NCBI RefSeq assembly: GCF_016625195.1
Contig: NZ_JACVUP010000007.1
Coordinates: 207,915 to 271,914 of the forward strand
Source: Erwinia sp. S63
Lineage (GTDB): Bacteria > Pseudomonadota > Gammaproteobacteria > Enterobacterales > Enterobacteriaceae
Length of the DNA: 64,000 nucleotides
Reading direction: 5' to 3'
Each line of letters begins with the position of its first letter. Within the stretch, counting starts at the first letter, position 1. The translations under genes and the position numbers were made by a program. This document shows positions 10,636 through 18,371 of this stretch, piece after piece. The notes beneath the pieces are model-generated. The model made no database searches. It saw nothing but the letters and a program-made list of their open reading frames with translations, and had not been told where the DNA came from.

Positions 10636-11975
10636 GCCTGATGCAGTTTAGTGGTCTGCTGGTGGTTTATCTTTTCTCGCTGGGCTTCATTTTGACGCTG
10701 ACCTGGCGGGAATTTAAACGGGTGCGCTTTAACTTTCACCTGTTCTTCACCATTTTATATTTGCTGACTTTTTATTTCGGGTTCCCGCTAACTAGCGTGT
10801 TGGTGTTCCGTTTTAATGTGGAAGTGGTGCCGCCGGAGTACCTGTTGCAGGCGTTGCTGGCTGCCACCAGTTTCTACGCCATCTATTACGTCAGCTATAA
10901 AGTCCGCTTAAGGCCGATCAACGCTGCGCCGCGTAAACCCTGGCTGCAGATGAACCGTGTTGAAACCCATCTCACTTGTCTGTTGTTAGCGCTGGTGGCG
11001 ATTGGCACGGTGACCGTGTTCTTTATGCACAACGGCCTGCTGCTGTTCCGCCTCTCTGCCTATAACCAGATTTTCTCCAGCGAAGTCTCTGGCGTGGCGC
11101 TCAAGCGCTTCTTCTACTTCTTTATTCCTGCGATGCTGATCCGCTATTTCCTCAACCCGACGCAGCGTCAATGGCTGTGGTTTTTGCTGGTGTCGGTGGC
11201 GTTTGGTTTGCTGACCTATGCACTGGTGGGCGGGACGCGCGCCAATATCATCATCGCCTTCGCTCTGTTCCTGTTTATCGGCATTACGCGCGGCTGGATC
11301 ACGTTGTGGATGCTGGTGGGCGCAGGCGTGATGGCGATTGCGGGGATGTTCTGGCTGGCGCTGCGTCGCTATAACCTCGATGTGGTGGGCGACGAGGCGT
11401 TTTACACCTTCCTGTATTTAACGCGTGATACTTTCTCACCCTGGGAAAACCTCGCGCTGTTATTGCAGAACTACGACAAAATTGACTTCCAGGGCTTAGC
11501 ACCGATCTGGCGTGACTTTTATGTCTTTATCCCGAGCTGGCTCTGGCCTGGCCGTCCATCGATTGTGCTCAACAGCGCCAATTACTTTACCTGGGAAGTG
11601 CTGAACAACCATTCAGGACTGGCGATTTCGCCGACGCTGCTGGGCTCGCTGCTGGTGATGGGCGGCGTGTGGTTTATTCCGCTGGGCGCGATTGCCGTCG
11701 GCTGGCTGATGAAAGGATTCGATAATCTCTATCGGCAAGGCCGTGATGCTTCAAACCGCTATAGCGGGGCGATTCTGCAGAGCTTCTGCTTCGGTGCGGT
11801 CTTCAATATGATCGTGCTGGCGCGTGAAGGGCTGGATGCTTTCGGTTCGCGCGTGGTGTTCTTTTGCATTATTTTTGCCGCCTGCATGGCGGTGGCTAAA
11901 TTGCTGTACTGGCTGTTAGCGCGCGCAGGTTTAATTCGCCCGCGTAGCGAGCCGGTGGTTCACAGCTTGTCTTAA
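10632..11975 (+). CDS. wzyE: WzyE, ECA polymerase
   Basis: Inner-membrane polymerase that joins ECA repeat units on the periplasmic side, with chain length set by WzzE. The 447-residue protein (E. coli about 450) is strongly hydrophobic with ten or more membrane segments and a large periplasmic loop containing [15 protein letters not shown] and [11 protein letters not shown]. It starts within the wecF stop (ATGA). Confidence 0.95.
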   Translation: MSLMQFSGLLVVYLFSLGFILTLTWREFKRVRFNFHLFFTILYLLTFYFGFPLTSVLVFRFNVEVVPPEYLLQALLAATSFYAIYYVSYKVRLRPINAAPRKPWLQMNRVETHLTCLLLALVAIGTVTVFFMHNGLLLFRLSAYNQIFSSEVSGVALKRFFYFFIPAMLIRYFLNPTQRQWLWFLLVSVAFGLLTYALVGGTRANIIIAFALFLFIGITRGWITLWMLVGAGVMAIAGMFWLALRRYNLDVVGDEAFYTFLYLTRDTFSPWENLALLLQNYDKIDFQGLAPIWRDFYVFIPSWLWPGRPSIVLNSANYFTWEVLNNHSGLAISPTLLGSLLVMGGVWFIPLGAIAVGWLMKGFDNLYRQGRDASNRYSGAILQSFCFGAVFNMIVLAREGLDAFGSRVVFFCIIFAACMAVAKLLYWLLARAGLIRPRSEPVVHSLS

Positions 11976-11993
11976 CCTTTGGGAAAATGATTC

Positions 11994-12728
11994 ATGAAAA
12001 CCGATAAGCCGCGCTATAACCTGCGCGGTGTCGATCTTCACGCCTTTAACGACATGGACAGCTTCCTGCACTTCTTGCTGCCGGATGGCCAGCCGCGCTG
12101 TGGCACGCTGGTGGCGATGAATGCAGAAAAGATGCTGACGCTGGAAGAGGATGCGCAACTGCGTGCACTGATTGCTGATGCGGAATTCAAATATCCGGAT
12201 GGCATCAGCATCGTACGCTCATTACGCAAAAAATATCCGCAGTTGCAGGTGAACCGCATCGCTGGCGCCGATCTGTGGGAAGCCCTAATGGAGCGTGCGG
12301 GCCGCAGCGGCATTCCGGTGTTTCTGATTGGCGGTCGTCAGGCGGTGCTGGATGAAACCTGTGACAAACTGCGTCGCCAGTGGAACGTGAACATTGTCGG
12401 CAGTCAGGATGGCTATTTTGCCCCGGCCGAGCGTGAGGCGTTGTTTGCGCGCATTGCGGCCAGCGGTGCACAGATTGTCACGGTGGCGCAAGGTTCGCCG
12501 CGTCAGGAGTTGCTGATGCGTGACTGTCGTGCGCACTGGCCACATGCGCTGTATATGGGCGTGGGCGGTACCTACGACGTTTTCACCGGCCACGTCGCGC
12601 GTGCACCACGAATCTGGCAGAAATTGGGGCTGGAATGGCTCTACCGTCTGATTCGTCAGCCATCGCGCTGGCGCCGGCAATTAAAATTGCTGAAATATTT
12701 GCGCTATCACTGGCGTGGCGATCTCTGA
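11994..12728 (+). CDS. wecG: WecG, UDP-ManNAcA transferase
   Basis: Adds ManNAcA to GlcNAc-PP-undecaprenyl to make ECA lipid II. The 244-residue protein belongs to the WecG/TagA/CpsF glycosyltransferase family, with the family blocks [31 protein letters not shown] and [31 protein letters not shown]. It is the last gene of the operon; its stop lies in the loop of the terminator hairpin. Confidence 0.95.
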   Translation: MKTDKPRYNLRGVDLHAFNDMDSFLHFLLPDGQPRCGTLVAMNAEKMLTLEEDAQLRALIADAEFKYPDGISIVRSLRKKYPQLQVNRIAGADLWEALMERAGRSGIPVFLIGGRQAVLDETCDKLRRQWNVNIVGSQDGYFAPAEREALFARIAASGAQIVTVAQGSPRQELLMRDCRAHWPHALYMGVGGTYDVFTGHVARAPRIWQKLGLEWLYRLIRQPSRWRRQLKLLKYLRYHWRGDL

Positions 12729-12743
12729 TATCGCCGATTTTTT
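12717..12743 (+). terminator. Rho-independent terminator of the wec operon
   Basis: GGCGAT (12717-12722) pairs with ATCGCC (12730-12735) around a 7-base loop that contains the wecG stop codon, followed after two bases by six T. The stem is short (6 bp) but the T-tract is good. Confidence 0.65.
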
Positions 12744-12836
12744 CAGCAATATCATCACTGCAGGCAGCAAAACTGCATTAATTATCGACGGAATGCACAA
12801 AGCGTAATCAAACGCGTTTTTTTTATAAAAAAGCGC

Positions 12837-12865
12837 TGGACAGTATGAGGTCAAGCCCGTAGTAT
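12837..12865 (+). promoter_or_regulatory. Promoter of the Arg-His-Leu-Pro tRNA operon
   Basis: TGGACA (12837-12842) and TAGTAT (12860-12865) are separated by 17 bases. A GC-rich discriminator (gcccatcc) follows, typical of stable-RNA promoters under stringent control. The Arg tRNA begins about 15 bases after the expected start site. Confidence 0.7.
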
Positions 12866-12886
12866 GCCCATCCGCAACGGCGCTAC

Positions 12887-12963
<77 letters not shown>

Positions 12964-13053
12964 TTTAGTTTGTGCGCAAGAGCTTCGGTGGTTGGTTTTA
13001 ACCGCGTTATGCAGTGAAAATAGTAAGCAGAGATGCTTACGCACCAGAATTAT

Positions 13054-13130
13054 GGTGGCTATAGCTCAGTTGGTAGAGCCCTGGATTGTGATTCCAGTTG
13101 TCGTGGGTTCGAGTCCCATTAGCCACCCCA
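13054..13130 (+). tRNA. hisR: tRNA-His (anticodon GTG)
   Basis: A 77-base gene including the extra 5' G (G-1) characteristic of tRNA-His and an encoded CCA. Acceptor GTGGCTA pairs with TAGCCAC. The anticodon GTG lies at 13088-13090. Confidence 0.97.
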
Positions 13131-13145
13131 AATTTTGCTGGGCAC

Positions 13146-13232
13146 GCGATGGTGGCGGAATTGGTAGACGCGCTAGCTTCAGGTGTTAGTGTTCTTACGG
13201 ACGTGAGGGTTCAAGTCCCTCCCTTCGCACCA
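13146..13232 (+). tRNA. leuT: tRNA-Leu (anticodon CAG)
   Basis: An 87-base class II tRNA with a long variable arm (gttcttacggac) and encoded CCA; anticodon CAG at 13180-13182. The acceptor strands GCGATGG and CCTTCGC pair except at position 5, where T13150 faces T13224 (U5-U68 mismatch). Confidence 0.95.
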
Positions 13233-13277
13233 GGCAAAATTACGCGGTAGCGTGAAGAAATAAGATACAGAAAAAAT

Positions 13278-13354
13278 CGGCGAGTAGCGCAGCTTGGTAG
13301 CGCAACTGGTTTGGGACCAGTGGGTCGGAGGTTCGAATCCTCTCTCGCCGACCA
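13278..13354 (+). tRNA. proM: tRNA-Pro (anticodon TGG)
   Basis: A 77-base cloverleaf with CCA encoded. Acceptor CGGCGAG pairs with CTCGCCG; anticodon stem ACTGG/CCAGT has loop TTTGGGA with TGG at 13312-13314. Last gene of the four-tRNA transcript. Confidence 0.97.
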
Positions 13355-13360
13355 TATTCG

Positions 13361-13390
13361 AAAAGCCTGCTTGAAAAAGCAGGCTTTTTT
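13361..13390 (+). terminator. Rho-independent terminator of the tRNA operon
   Basis: AAAAGCCTGCTT and its complement AAGCAGGCTTTT form a stem with a small A-rich loop, ending in six T. It begins seven bases after proM. Confidence 0.9.
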
Positions 13391-13425
13391 CGTTTTATCT
13401 TTCCCTAAACTGATCTTATCCTTTT

Positions 13426-13478
13426 CAGCAACTCAGCAACTCAGCAACTCAGCAACTCAGCAACTCAGCAACTCAGCA
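13426..13478. repeat. 8-bp tandem repeat, six full copies plus five bases
   Basis: The unit CAGCAACT is repeated exactly six times (13426-13473) and followed by a partial CAGCA. It lies between the tRNA terminator and the GlmZ regulatory region and is not in a credible coding sequence. Perfect identity suggests recent slippage. Confidence 0.95.
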
Positions 13479-13527
13479 TCCAGGCTTCTCAACTCCATGC
13501 GGCTTATTAAATCACGCCACCGGCTGT

Positions 13528-13640
13528 TGTCGTCATAAAGAGACTCATAAGCCATTGATTTTAAATGGACTGACAGTTCCTTGCACTGGTTGTCGTTGAG
13601 AGGAGACAATTATTGAGGGTAGTGTTGCGAGATAACGACG
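13528..13640 (+). promoter_or_regulatory. Three GlrR-like activator sites upstream of glmZ
   Basis: The known GlrR site is TGTC-N10-GACA. A perfect copy lies at 13591-13608. A one-mismatch copy (TGTC-N10-GACT) lies at 13528-13545, and a two-mismatch copy (TGTT-N10-GACG) at 13623-13640. They sit about 100-215 bases upstream of the GlmZ start, the usual range for sigma54 enhancer sites. Confidence 0.65.
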
Positions 13641-13714
13641 CGCTTTTCAGCCTGAAGTGAGACTGCACGGTTATCTTGCTGATTTAAAATAACTTATCTC
13701 TGAATCTGCAATTC

Positions 13715-13735
13715 TGGCACGGCTTATGCAATACT
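13715..13735 (+). promoter_or_regulatory. Overlapping sigma54/sigma70 promoter of glmZ
   Basis: TGGCAC-N5-ATGCA has the GG (13716-13717) and GC (13728-13729) with the required ten bases between them, placing GC about 13 bases before the GlmZ 5' end. A sigma70 -10-like AATACT (13730-13735) lies at the correct distance for the same start. Overlapping promoters at glmZ are known in E. coli. Confidence 0.7.
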
Positions 13736-13741
13736 AACACT

Positions 13742-13941
13742 GTAGATGCTCATTCCACCTCTTATGTTTGCTGATGCTACATAAACCTGGGAATGATGCA
13801 GAGCCCCTTACGGTATCCGTTGTCCAGCCTGGCAGTTATTGCGCACGCTTTACTGCAGTAAGAAGGACATTACGTTGAGTCGGATACCATCAGTTGTCTG
13901 AACGACCTGATCTTACACCTGCTTATGGCAGGTGTTTTTTT
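13742..13941 (+). ncRNA. glmZ: GlmZ small RNA
   Basis: Hfq-dependent small RNA that activates translation of glmS (glucosamine-6-phosphate synthase) and is destroyed by RapZ/RNase E when glucosamine-6-phosphate is abundant. The 5' end (GTAGATGCTCATTCCA-like), the block ggaatgatgcagagcc, and the region acgttgag...ttgtctga resemble E. coli GlmZ as I recall it. The gene ends in a strong terminator: ACACCTGC (13915-13922) pairs with GCAGGTGT (13928-13935), then a T-run. It lies just before hemY, the position of E. coli glmZ. About 200 bases, the expected full length. Confidence 0.88.
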
Positions 13942-13977
13942 ATCTGCGATTTACCCTCATGCCGCTACTCTTCAGGC

Positions 13978-14002
13978 AAAAAAAAGCCGGGACAAGCCCG
14001 GC
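13978..14002 (-). terminator. Terminator of the hemCDXY operon
   Basis: On the minus strand GCCGGGC and GCCCGGC-type arms form a stem with a short loop, followed by eight T. It lies 25 bases past the hemY stop. Confidence 0.85.
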
Positions 14003-14027
14003 GTGCACAAAAGGAACAATCGTTAAA

Positions 14028-15224
14028 TCAAGCGTTTGGATTCGTCTTTAAGGTAAGAAGCAGCCCTTCACGGCGCATTTTGGCCGCGTCTTCGGGGCGA
14101 TGCAGACGATCGTAAACATCGGCCAGCCAGGCATAATCAAAGGCATCCTGACGTTGGGCCAGAGCCTGCTGGAAAGCCTCTGCAGCCTGTTGCCACTCAC
14201 CGTGGCGCATCAGCATCTGGCCTAAGGTACTGTGCAGCAGCGGCGTTGCGCCGTGCTGTTTGATTTGCTGACGCAGCGCTTTCTCCAGTGATTGCGGATC
14301 GCCACTTTTAATGCGCGGCATCAGCAGCACCAGGCGATCGTCATACTGACGCTTCAACCCTTCCAGCACGATGCTTTGTGCGGTATCAGGGTCATCACAC
14401 TCAATCAGATGTTCCGCCATCGCCACCTGCAGCGCCGTTTCCTGACGCGTTTTACGGCTCTGGTTTTGCCACCACTTCTTCAGGCCTTCGCTGCCTTGAT
14501 CGGCCATGGCCTGATTCATCATGCCTAGCCAGGCTTGCTGTTGTAGCGCCTCACGATGGGCTTCGTCATTGACCTGAGATTTCTGCATAGAGGGCAGAAT
14601 ATCCAGTAACGCGCCCCATGCGCCGGTGCGGATATAAGCCTGTTCAGCCAGACGCAGCACTTCAGGATGACGCGGCGCGACTTCCAGTAAACGGTCAATA
14701 CCATGGCGGGCAGCATGATCCTCATTACGTGCCAACTGCAGGCGCACGCGAGTGATCTCAACCGGAATGGTGTCATTCTCAGACAGCTCAGACGCACGTT
14801 CCAGATGTTGATTGGCACGCACTTCGTCACCACGCTGCTGCGCCGCTTCGGCTGCCAGCAGATAGTTAGCCACCGGCTGATCGGCGTGATCGGCATTCTT
14901 CGACAGCAGTTTTTCAACCTGCTTGTAATCACCTTCCGCCAGTTTCATCAGCGCACTTTGCGTGTGACGCTGTGCGCTACGACGCTTACGACCAACAAAC
15001 CAGCCACGCGTGCGTGCACCGGTGCGGAACACGCGGCGTAAAATCCATTCAATGAACAGAATCACCAGCAGACTGAGGATCAGGATGATTGCCAGTCCCG
15101 TGACGCTGGTTTCCACGTTCCAGTTATCGGTCTGAATCAGCACGTAGCCCTGGTGGCCAGCAATCATCGGCCCCAATACCACGCCTGCGATCAGCAGCAG
15201 GAAAAGCACCAATACTTTCAGCAT
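14028..15224 (-). CDS. hemY: HemY, TPR protein of the hem operon
   Basis: Inner-membrane protein with two N-terminal membrane segments (residues about 1-22 and 38-62) followed by a cytosolic TPR-like helical domain (for example repeats around residues 95-160 and 310-390). At 398 residues it has the E. coli length. The enterobacterial HemY is not the oxygen-dependent protoporphyrinogen oxidase of the same name; its exact role in late heme synthesis is unsettled. It starts two bases after the hemX stop. Confidence 0.93.
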   Translation of the reverse strand: MLKVLVLFLLLIAGVVLGPMIAGHQGYVLIQTDNWNVETSVTGLAIILILSLLVILFIEWILRRVFRTGARTRGWFVGRKRRSAQRHTQSALMKLAEGDYKQVEKLLSKNADHADQPVANYLLAAEAAQQRGDEVRANQHLERASELSENDTIPVEITRVRLQLARNEDHAARHGIDRLLEVAPRHPEVLRLAEQAYIRTGAWGALLDILPSMQKSQVNDEAHREALQQQAWLGMMNQAMADQGSEGLKKWWQNQSRKTRQETALQVAMAEHLIECDDPDTAQSIVLEGLKRQYDDRLVLLMPRIKSGDPQSLEKALRQQIKQHGATPLLHSTLGQMLMRHGEWQQAAEAFQQALAQRQDAFDYAWLADVYDRLHRPEDAAKMRREGLLLTLKTNPNA

Positions 15225-15226
15225 GC

Positions 15227-16357
15227 TTAGCCTCCCTGTTGATCAGCCGAAACCGATGGCTGCGCCAGCAGGTTGCGCACGCGCGTCTGCATCAATTTTT
15301 CCAACAGCGTCTGACTTTCCAGCGTATCCGGCACATCCATTGAGATGTTTTGCTGACTCAGTTCATCCAGCTGTGCGAGGAAGGCTTTGGTGGCAGCGTC
15401 ATTGGTGTCATACCAGGCGCGTACCCAGGTCGAGACCGCATCAATAGACTGTTTATAGATTTCGTCCTGATGACGAGGAACTGCCTGGGCGGCAATCAGC
15501 AGGCGTGAACGGATGTTTTCACGCAGATAAACATCCTGATTCGGCGCCAGCAGCGGCTGTGCGGTGTTATCACGGCGGCGGATGGTGATGAAATCATCCA
15601 TAAAGTTATGCCAGCTCTTCACCAGGTTTTGACGCCATTCGTGCAGCGAGCTGGAAAGCTCTCCGCCATCGGCATCCATCGGTGAATCATCACTGTCATT
15701 GTCCGCCAGACGCAGATTATCGACGCCGTTCGACAGCTGATTGAGTTTGAGGATGATGCCATCGTAATCGACCTGACTCACCGTTGAGAGTGAACTGATA
15801 TCCTGCGTCAGCGCACGACGCACATTCATCACGCTCGGATCATTCATATCGGCCAGGCTGGTATCGGCACTTTTCAACAGCGCGGCGGCGGTGGTGACAT
15901 CCTGATCGCTCCACAGTTTGCGGCCGGCCAGTTTCACGAGGTAATCCGCTTGCGCCAGCAGCCAGGTGCGGGTGTCATTGCCGGAAATCGTCGCGACTTT
16001 ATCGCGCAGGGTTTCCAGCTCTTTGGCGCTGTTGTCCTGCTGGGTACGCGCTTCATGCAACGCCGTGTTCGCGGTGTCCAGTTGTTGCGTCAGCTGTTGT
16101 TTGTCGCTGCCCAGTTGCTGCTGCAGGGCGCTCAGCTGTTCACTCAGGTTCTGGTTTGTCTGAGCCTGTAAATCGGCCTGATGTTTCCCATTGAGGTAAA
16201 GTCCCGCGCCAATCGCCAGCGCAATCACAATCGCCACCGCGCTCAGTACTTTGCCATCGCTTTTTTTATCGCGAGGCTTTTTACCGTCTGGCGTGGGGGA
16301 AGTGTCCGCAGGGGTGGTTTCTTCAACCATGGCGGAGGAGGCTTTTTGTTCCGTCAT
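15227..16357 (-). CDS. hemX: HemX, membrane protein of the hem operon
   Basis: 376 residues: a charged Thr/Pro/Lys-rich cytosolic N-terminus (1-36), one membrane segment (about 37-57), a Gln-rich coiled coil (about 60-125) and a C-terminal periplasmic domain. Some databases call it uroporphyrinogen-III C-methyltransferase, but no methyltransferase motif is visible. Third gene of hemCDXY; a function beside HemY or in heme enzyme assembly is not established. Confidence 0.93.
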   Translation of the reverse strand: MTEQKASSAMVEETTPADTSPTPDGKKPRDKKSDGKVLSAVAIVIALAIGAGLYLNGKHQADLQAQTNQNLSEQLSALQQQLGSDKQQLTQQLDTANTALHEARTQQDNSAKELETLRDKVATISGNDTRTWLLAQADYLVKLAGRKLWSDQDVTTAAALLKSADTSLADMNDPSVMNVRRALTQDISSLSTVSQVDYDGIILKLNQLSNGVDNLRLADNDSDDSPMDADGGELSSSLHEWRQNLVKSWHNFMDDFITIRRRDNTAQPLLAPNQDVYLRENIRSRLLIAAQAVPRHQDEIYKQSIDAVSTWVRAWYDTNDAATKAFLAQLDELSQQNISMDVPDTLESQTLLEKLMQTRVRNLLAQPSVSADQQGG

Positions 16358-16380
16358 TATGGCTCATCCCATTGTTAAGT

Positions 16381-17121
16381 TCAGCGTAACGCGCGCAGCA
16401 GCGCATCGTTATCAGCACCATCGGCTACCTCAATATCCTGCCAGCCTAATTCGGCGGCCTGAGTAGCCAAACGTTCACTGACGACCACCAGTCGACAGTG
16501 CAATAACCATTCCCGACGATCGATTGGCGGAAATAGTGCAAACAGTTGTTGTAACATCTCACCGCTGGTGACCACCAGCGTGGTAATTCCGCGATCGCGC
16601 CAGCGACGGCCTTCAATCGCACCCTCATAATACTTTTCACACCGTTGATAGCACTCGCAGTATTCCACCTCGGCGCCGCGTTCCAGCAGGGTTTCTGCCA
16701 GTAACTCACGGCCTGGACTGCCGCGCAAAATCAGCGCACGCTTGCCTTTTACCTGCTGCAGACGGTTGAGCCGCACTAACTCTTCGCTGGTCTCCCGCGC
16801 ATGAGGATAGTCTACTTTCAGATGACTGACGGTATGCAGTGCCAGCGCGGTGCTGCGCCCTATAGCATAGTAGTCGAGTGTTTCGGGCCAGGTGAGGGCG
16901 CTCTGCTGTAGCGCTGGATGGGCAAACAGCACCACCTGTTGCGACAGCAGAAACACCAGATCGCCCGGCCGTAAAGCCGCCAGTTTTTGCGGCAATTGTT
17001 GCAGATCGCGACCCGGCGTGAATTCAATCAGCGGTAGAGTCCACGCCAGTTTTCCCTGGGTTCGCAGACGCGAAACCAGTTCACTGGCAGCGGGTTCCGG
17101 GCGGGTCACGAGAATGGTCAT
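16381..17121 (-). CDS. hemD: HemD, uroporphyrinogen-III synthase
   Basis: Cyclises hydroxymethylbilane with inversion of ring D to give uroporphyrinogen III. 246 residues, the E. coli length, beginning [15 protein letters not shown], the typical HemD opening. Two similar alpha/beta halves are expected for the family, with conserved [12 protein letters not shown] and VVTSGEML segments visible. The start overlaps the hemC stop by four bases. Confidence 0.95.
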   Translation of the reverse strand: MTILVTRPEPAASELVSRLRTQGKLAWTLPLIEFTPGRDLQQLPQKLAALRPGDLVFLLSQQVVLFAHPALQQSALTWPETLDYYAIGRSTALALHTVSHLKVDYPHARETSEELVRLNRLQQVKGKRALILRGSPGRELLAETLLERGAEVEYCECYQRCEKYYEGAIEGRRWRDRGITTLVVTSGEMLQQLFALFPPIDRREWLLHCRLVVVSERLATQAAELGWQDIEVADGADNDALLRALR

Positions 17122-18059
17122 GCGGGCGTTTGCCCCTGATAAACGTCGCGCAGGATGTCACGGGCGCCGCCATCCAGCAGCTCTTCCGCCAGGGAAATTC
17201 CCATCTGCACTGCGTTTTCGCGCGGACCACGGCGTTCACCTACTACTATTTGCTGGCCATCCGGTGAGCCGACTAAGCCACGTAGCCATAGCTGATTATC
17301 TTCCAGCACGGCAAAGCTGCCGATCGGTACCTGACAACCGCCTTCGAGGCGTGTGTTCATCGCGCGTTCAGCGCGCACACAAACATCGGTGTCGGCGTGA
17401 TTCAGCGCCTGCAACAAGGTAATCAGTTGGTGATCATCAAGACGACATTCAATGCCGACGGCGCCCTGGCCCACGGCGGGCAGCGAAATTTCAGCGGGCA
17501 TCGCCTGACGAATGCGATCTTCAAGATTCAAGCGCTTCAGGCCTGCCGCGGCCAGAATAATGGCGTCATATTCTCCGGCATCCAGCTTACCCAAACGGGT
17601 GCCCACGTTGCCGCGTAACGAACGGATGATCAGATCGGGACGACGCGCGCTGAGCTGACACTGACGACGCAGACTGGACGTCCCCACAATCGCGCCCTGT
17701 GGCAGTTCATCAATGCTGTTATAAAGGTTGGAAACGAAGGCATCACGCGGGTCTTCACGCTCGCAGATGGTGACGAGGCCCAGCCCTTCCGGGAAATCCA
17801 CCGGCACATCCTTCATGGAGTGCACCGCAAGATCGGCACGGTTTTCCAGCATTGCCAGTTCAAGCTCTTTGACAAACAGGCCTTTTCCACCGACTTTAGC
17901 CAGCGGTGTATCGAGGATGATGTCGCCTTTGGTGACCATTGGCACCAGCTCAACCTGCACGCCCGGATGTGCTGCCATCAGGCGCTGTTGGACATATTGT
18001 GCCTGCCATAAAGCAAGGGGACTTTGTCTGGTAGCAATTCTGAAAATTTTGTTTAACAT
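17118..18059 (-). CDS. hemC: HemC, hydroxymethylbilane synthase
   Basis: Porphobilinogen deaminase; joins four porphobilinogens into the linear tetrapyrrole. From the ATG at 18059 the protein has 313 residues, exactly the E. coli length; an upstream in-frame ATG at 18071 would add four residues and is less likely. C242 (in EGGCQVPIG), which carries the dipyrromethane cofactor, and D84 (in HSMKDVP) are present. First gene of hemCDXY. Confidence 0.96.
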   Translation of the reverse strand: MLNKIFRIATRQSPLALWQAQYVQQRLMAAHPGVQVELVPMVTKGDIILDTPLAKVGGKGLFVKELELAMLENRADLAVHSMKDVPVDFPEGLGLVTICEREDPRDAFVSNLYNSIDELPQGAIVGTSSLRRQCQLSARRPDLIIRSLRGNVGTRLGKLDAGEYDAIILAAAGLKRLNLEDRIRQAMPAEISLPAVGQGAVGIECRLDDHQLITLLQALNHADTDVCVRAERAMNTRLEGGCQVPIGSFAVLEDNQLWLRGLVGSPDGQQIVVGERRGPRENAVQMGISLAEELLDGGARDILRDVYQGQTPA

Positions 18060-18089
18060 GCTGTTAACCATTTTGATCGTTCATCGATT

Positions 18090-18118
18090 ATCCTATCATT
18101 GATAGGGGAATGCTGTCA
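18090..18118 (-). promoter_or_regulatory. Candidate promoter for hemC
   Basis: Reading the minus strand, TGACAG (18118-18113) and TAGGAT (18095-18090) are 17 bases apart and lie 31 bases upstream of the hemC start. The match is modest. Confidence 0.35.
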
Positions 18119-18244
18119 GTTTCAACGGATTGAAAAGGCCTCGATGTCAGTTGTTACGCATTATTGCGTCATTTTCTGACGTCTAAGTCCGAAAAAGCAG
18201 GGCTACATGGGGAACGTGCTAAACTGTCATGTAGCGCAACTTTC

Positions 18245-18283
18245 TTTACGGTCAATCCTCCAGGTGTTAGATTGATCACGTTT
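18245..18283 (+). promoter_or_regulatory. cyaA promoter with CRP-cAMP repression site
   Basis: TTTACG (18245-18250) and TTAGAT (18267-18272) with 16 bases between them resemble the E. coli cyaA P2 promoter. A CRP-like site TGTTA-N6-TCACG (18265-18280) overlaps the -10 and start region, as in E. coli where CRP-cAMP represses its own cyclase. The 312-base gap between hemC and cyaA holds the divergent promoters and a 7-bp inverted repeat (18203-18209 with 18228-18234). Confidence 0.75.
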
Positions 18284-18371
18284 CCAGCAATAATTTGCCC
18301 AACATCTTTATTATTAAGCGGCAGGTTTTGGAAACAGGGTGCTTAACACTGGGACAATCAGGCGAAACGTC

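Noticed and set aside
13243..13254. CGCGGTAGCGTG, one base from the RfaH ops element
   Set aside because: It lies between tRNA-Leu and tRNA-Pro, inside a stable-RNA transcript where RfaH recruitment has no known role; probably chance.
13426..13478. Tandem repeats as a CRISPR array
   Set aside because: The units are 8 bases and contiguous with no spacers, and no cas genes are present.
13311..13538. ORF running from tRNA-Pro through the 8-bp repeat
   Set aside because: It begins inside a tRNA and crosses a strong terminator; the repeated peptide is an effect of the DNA repeat.
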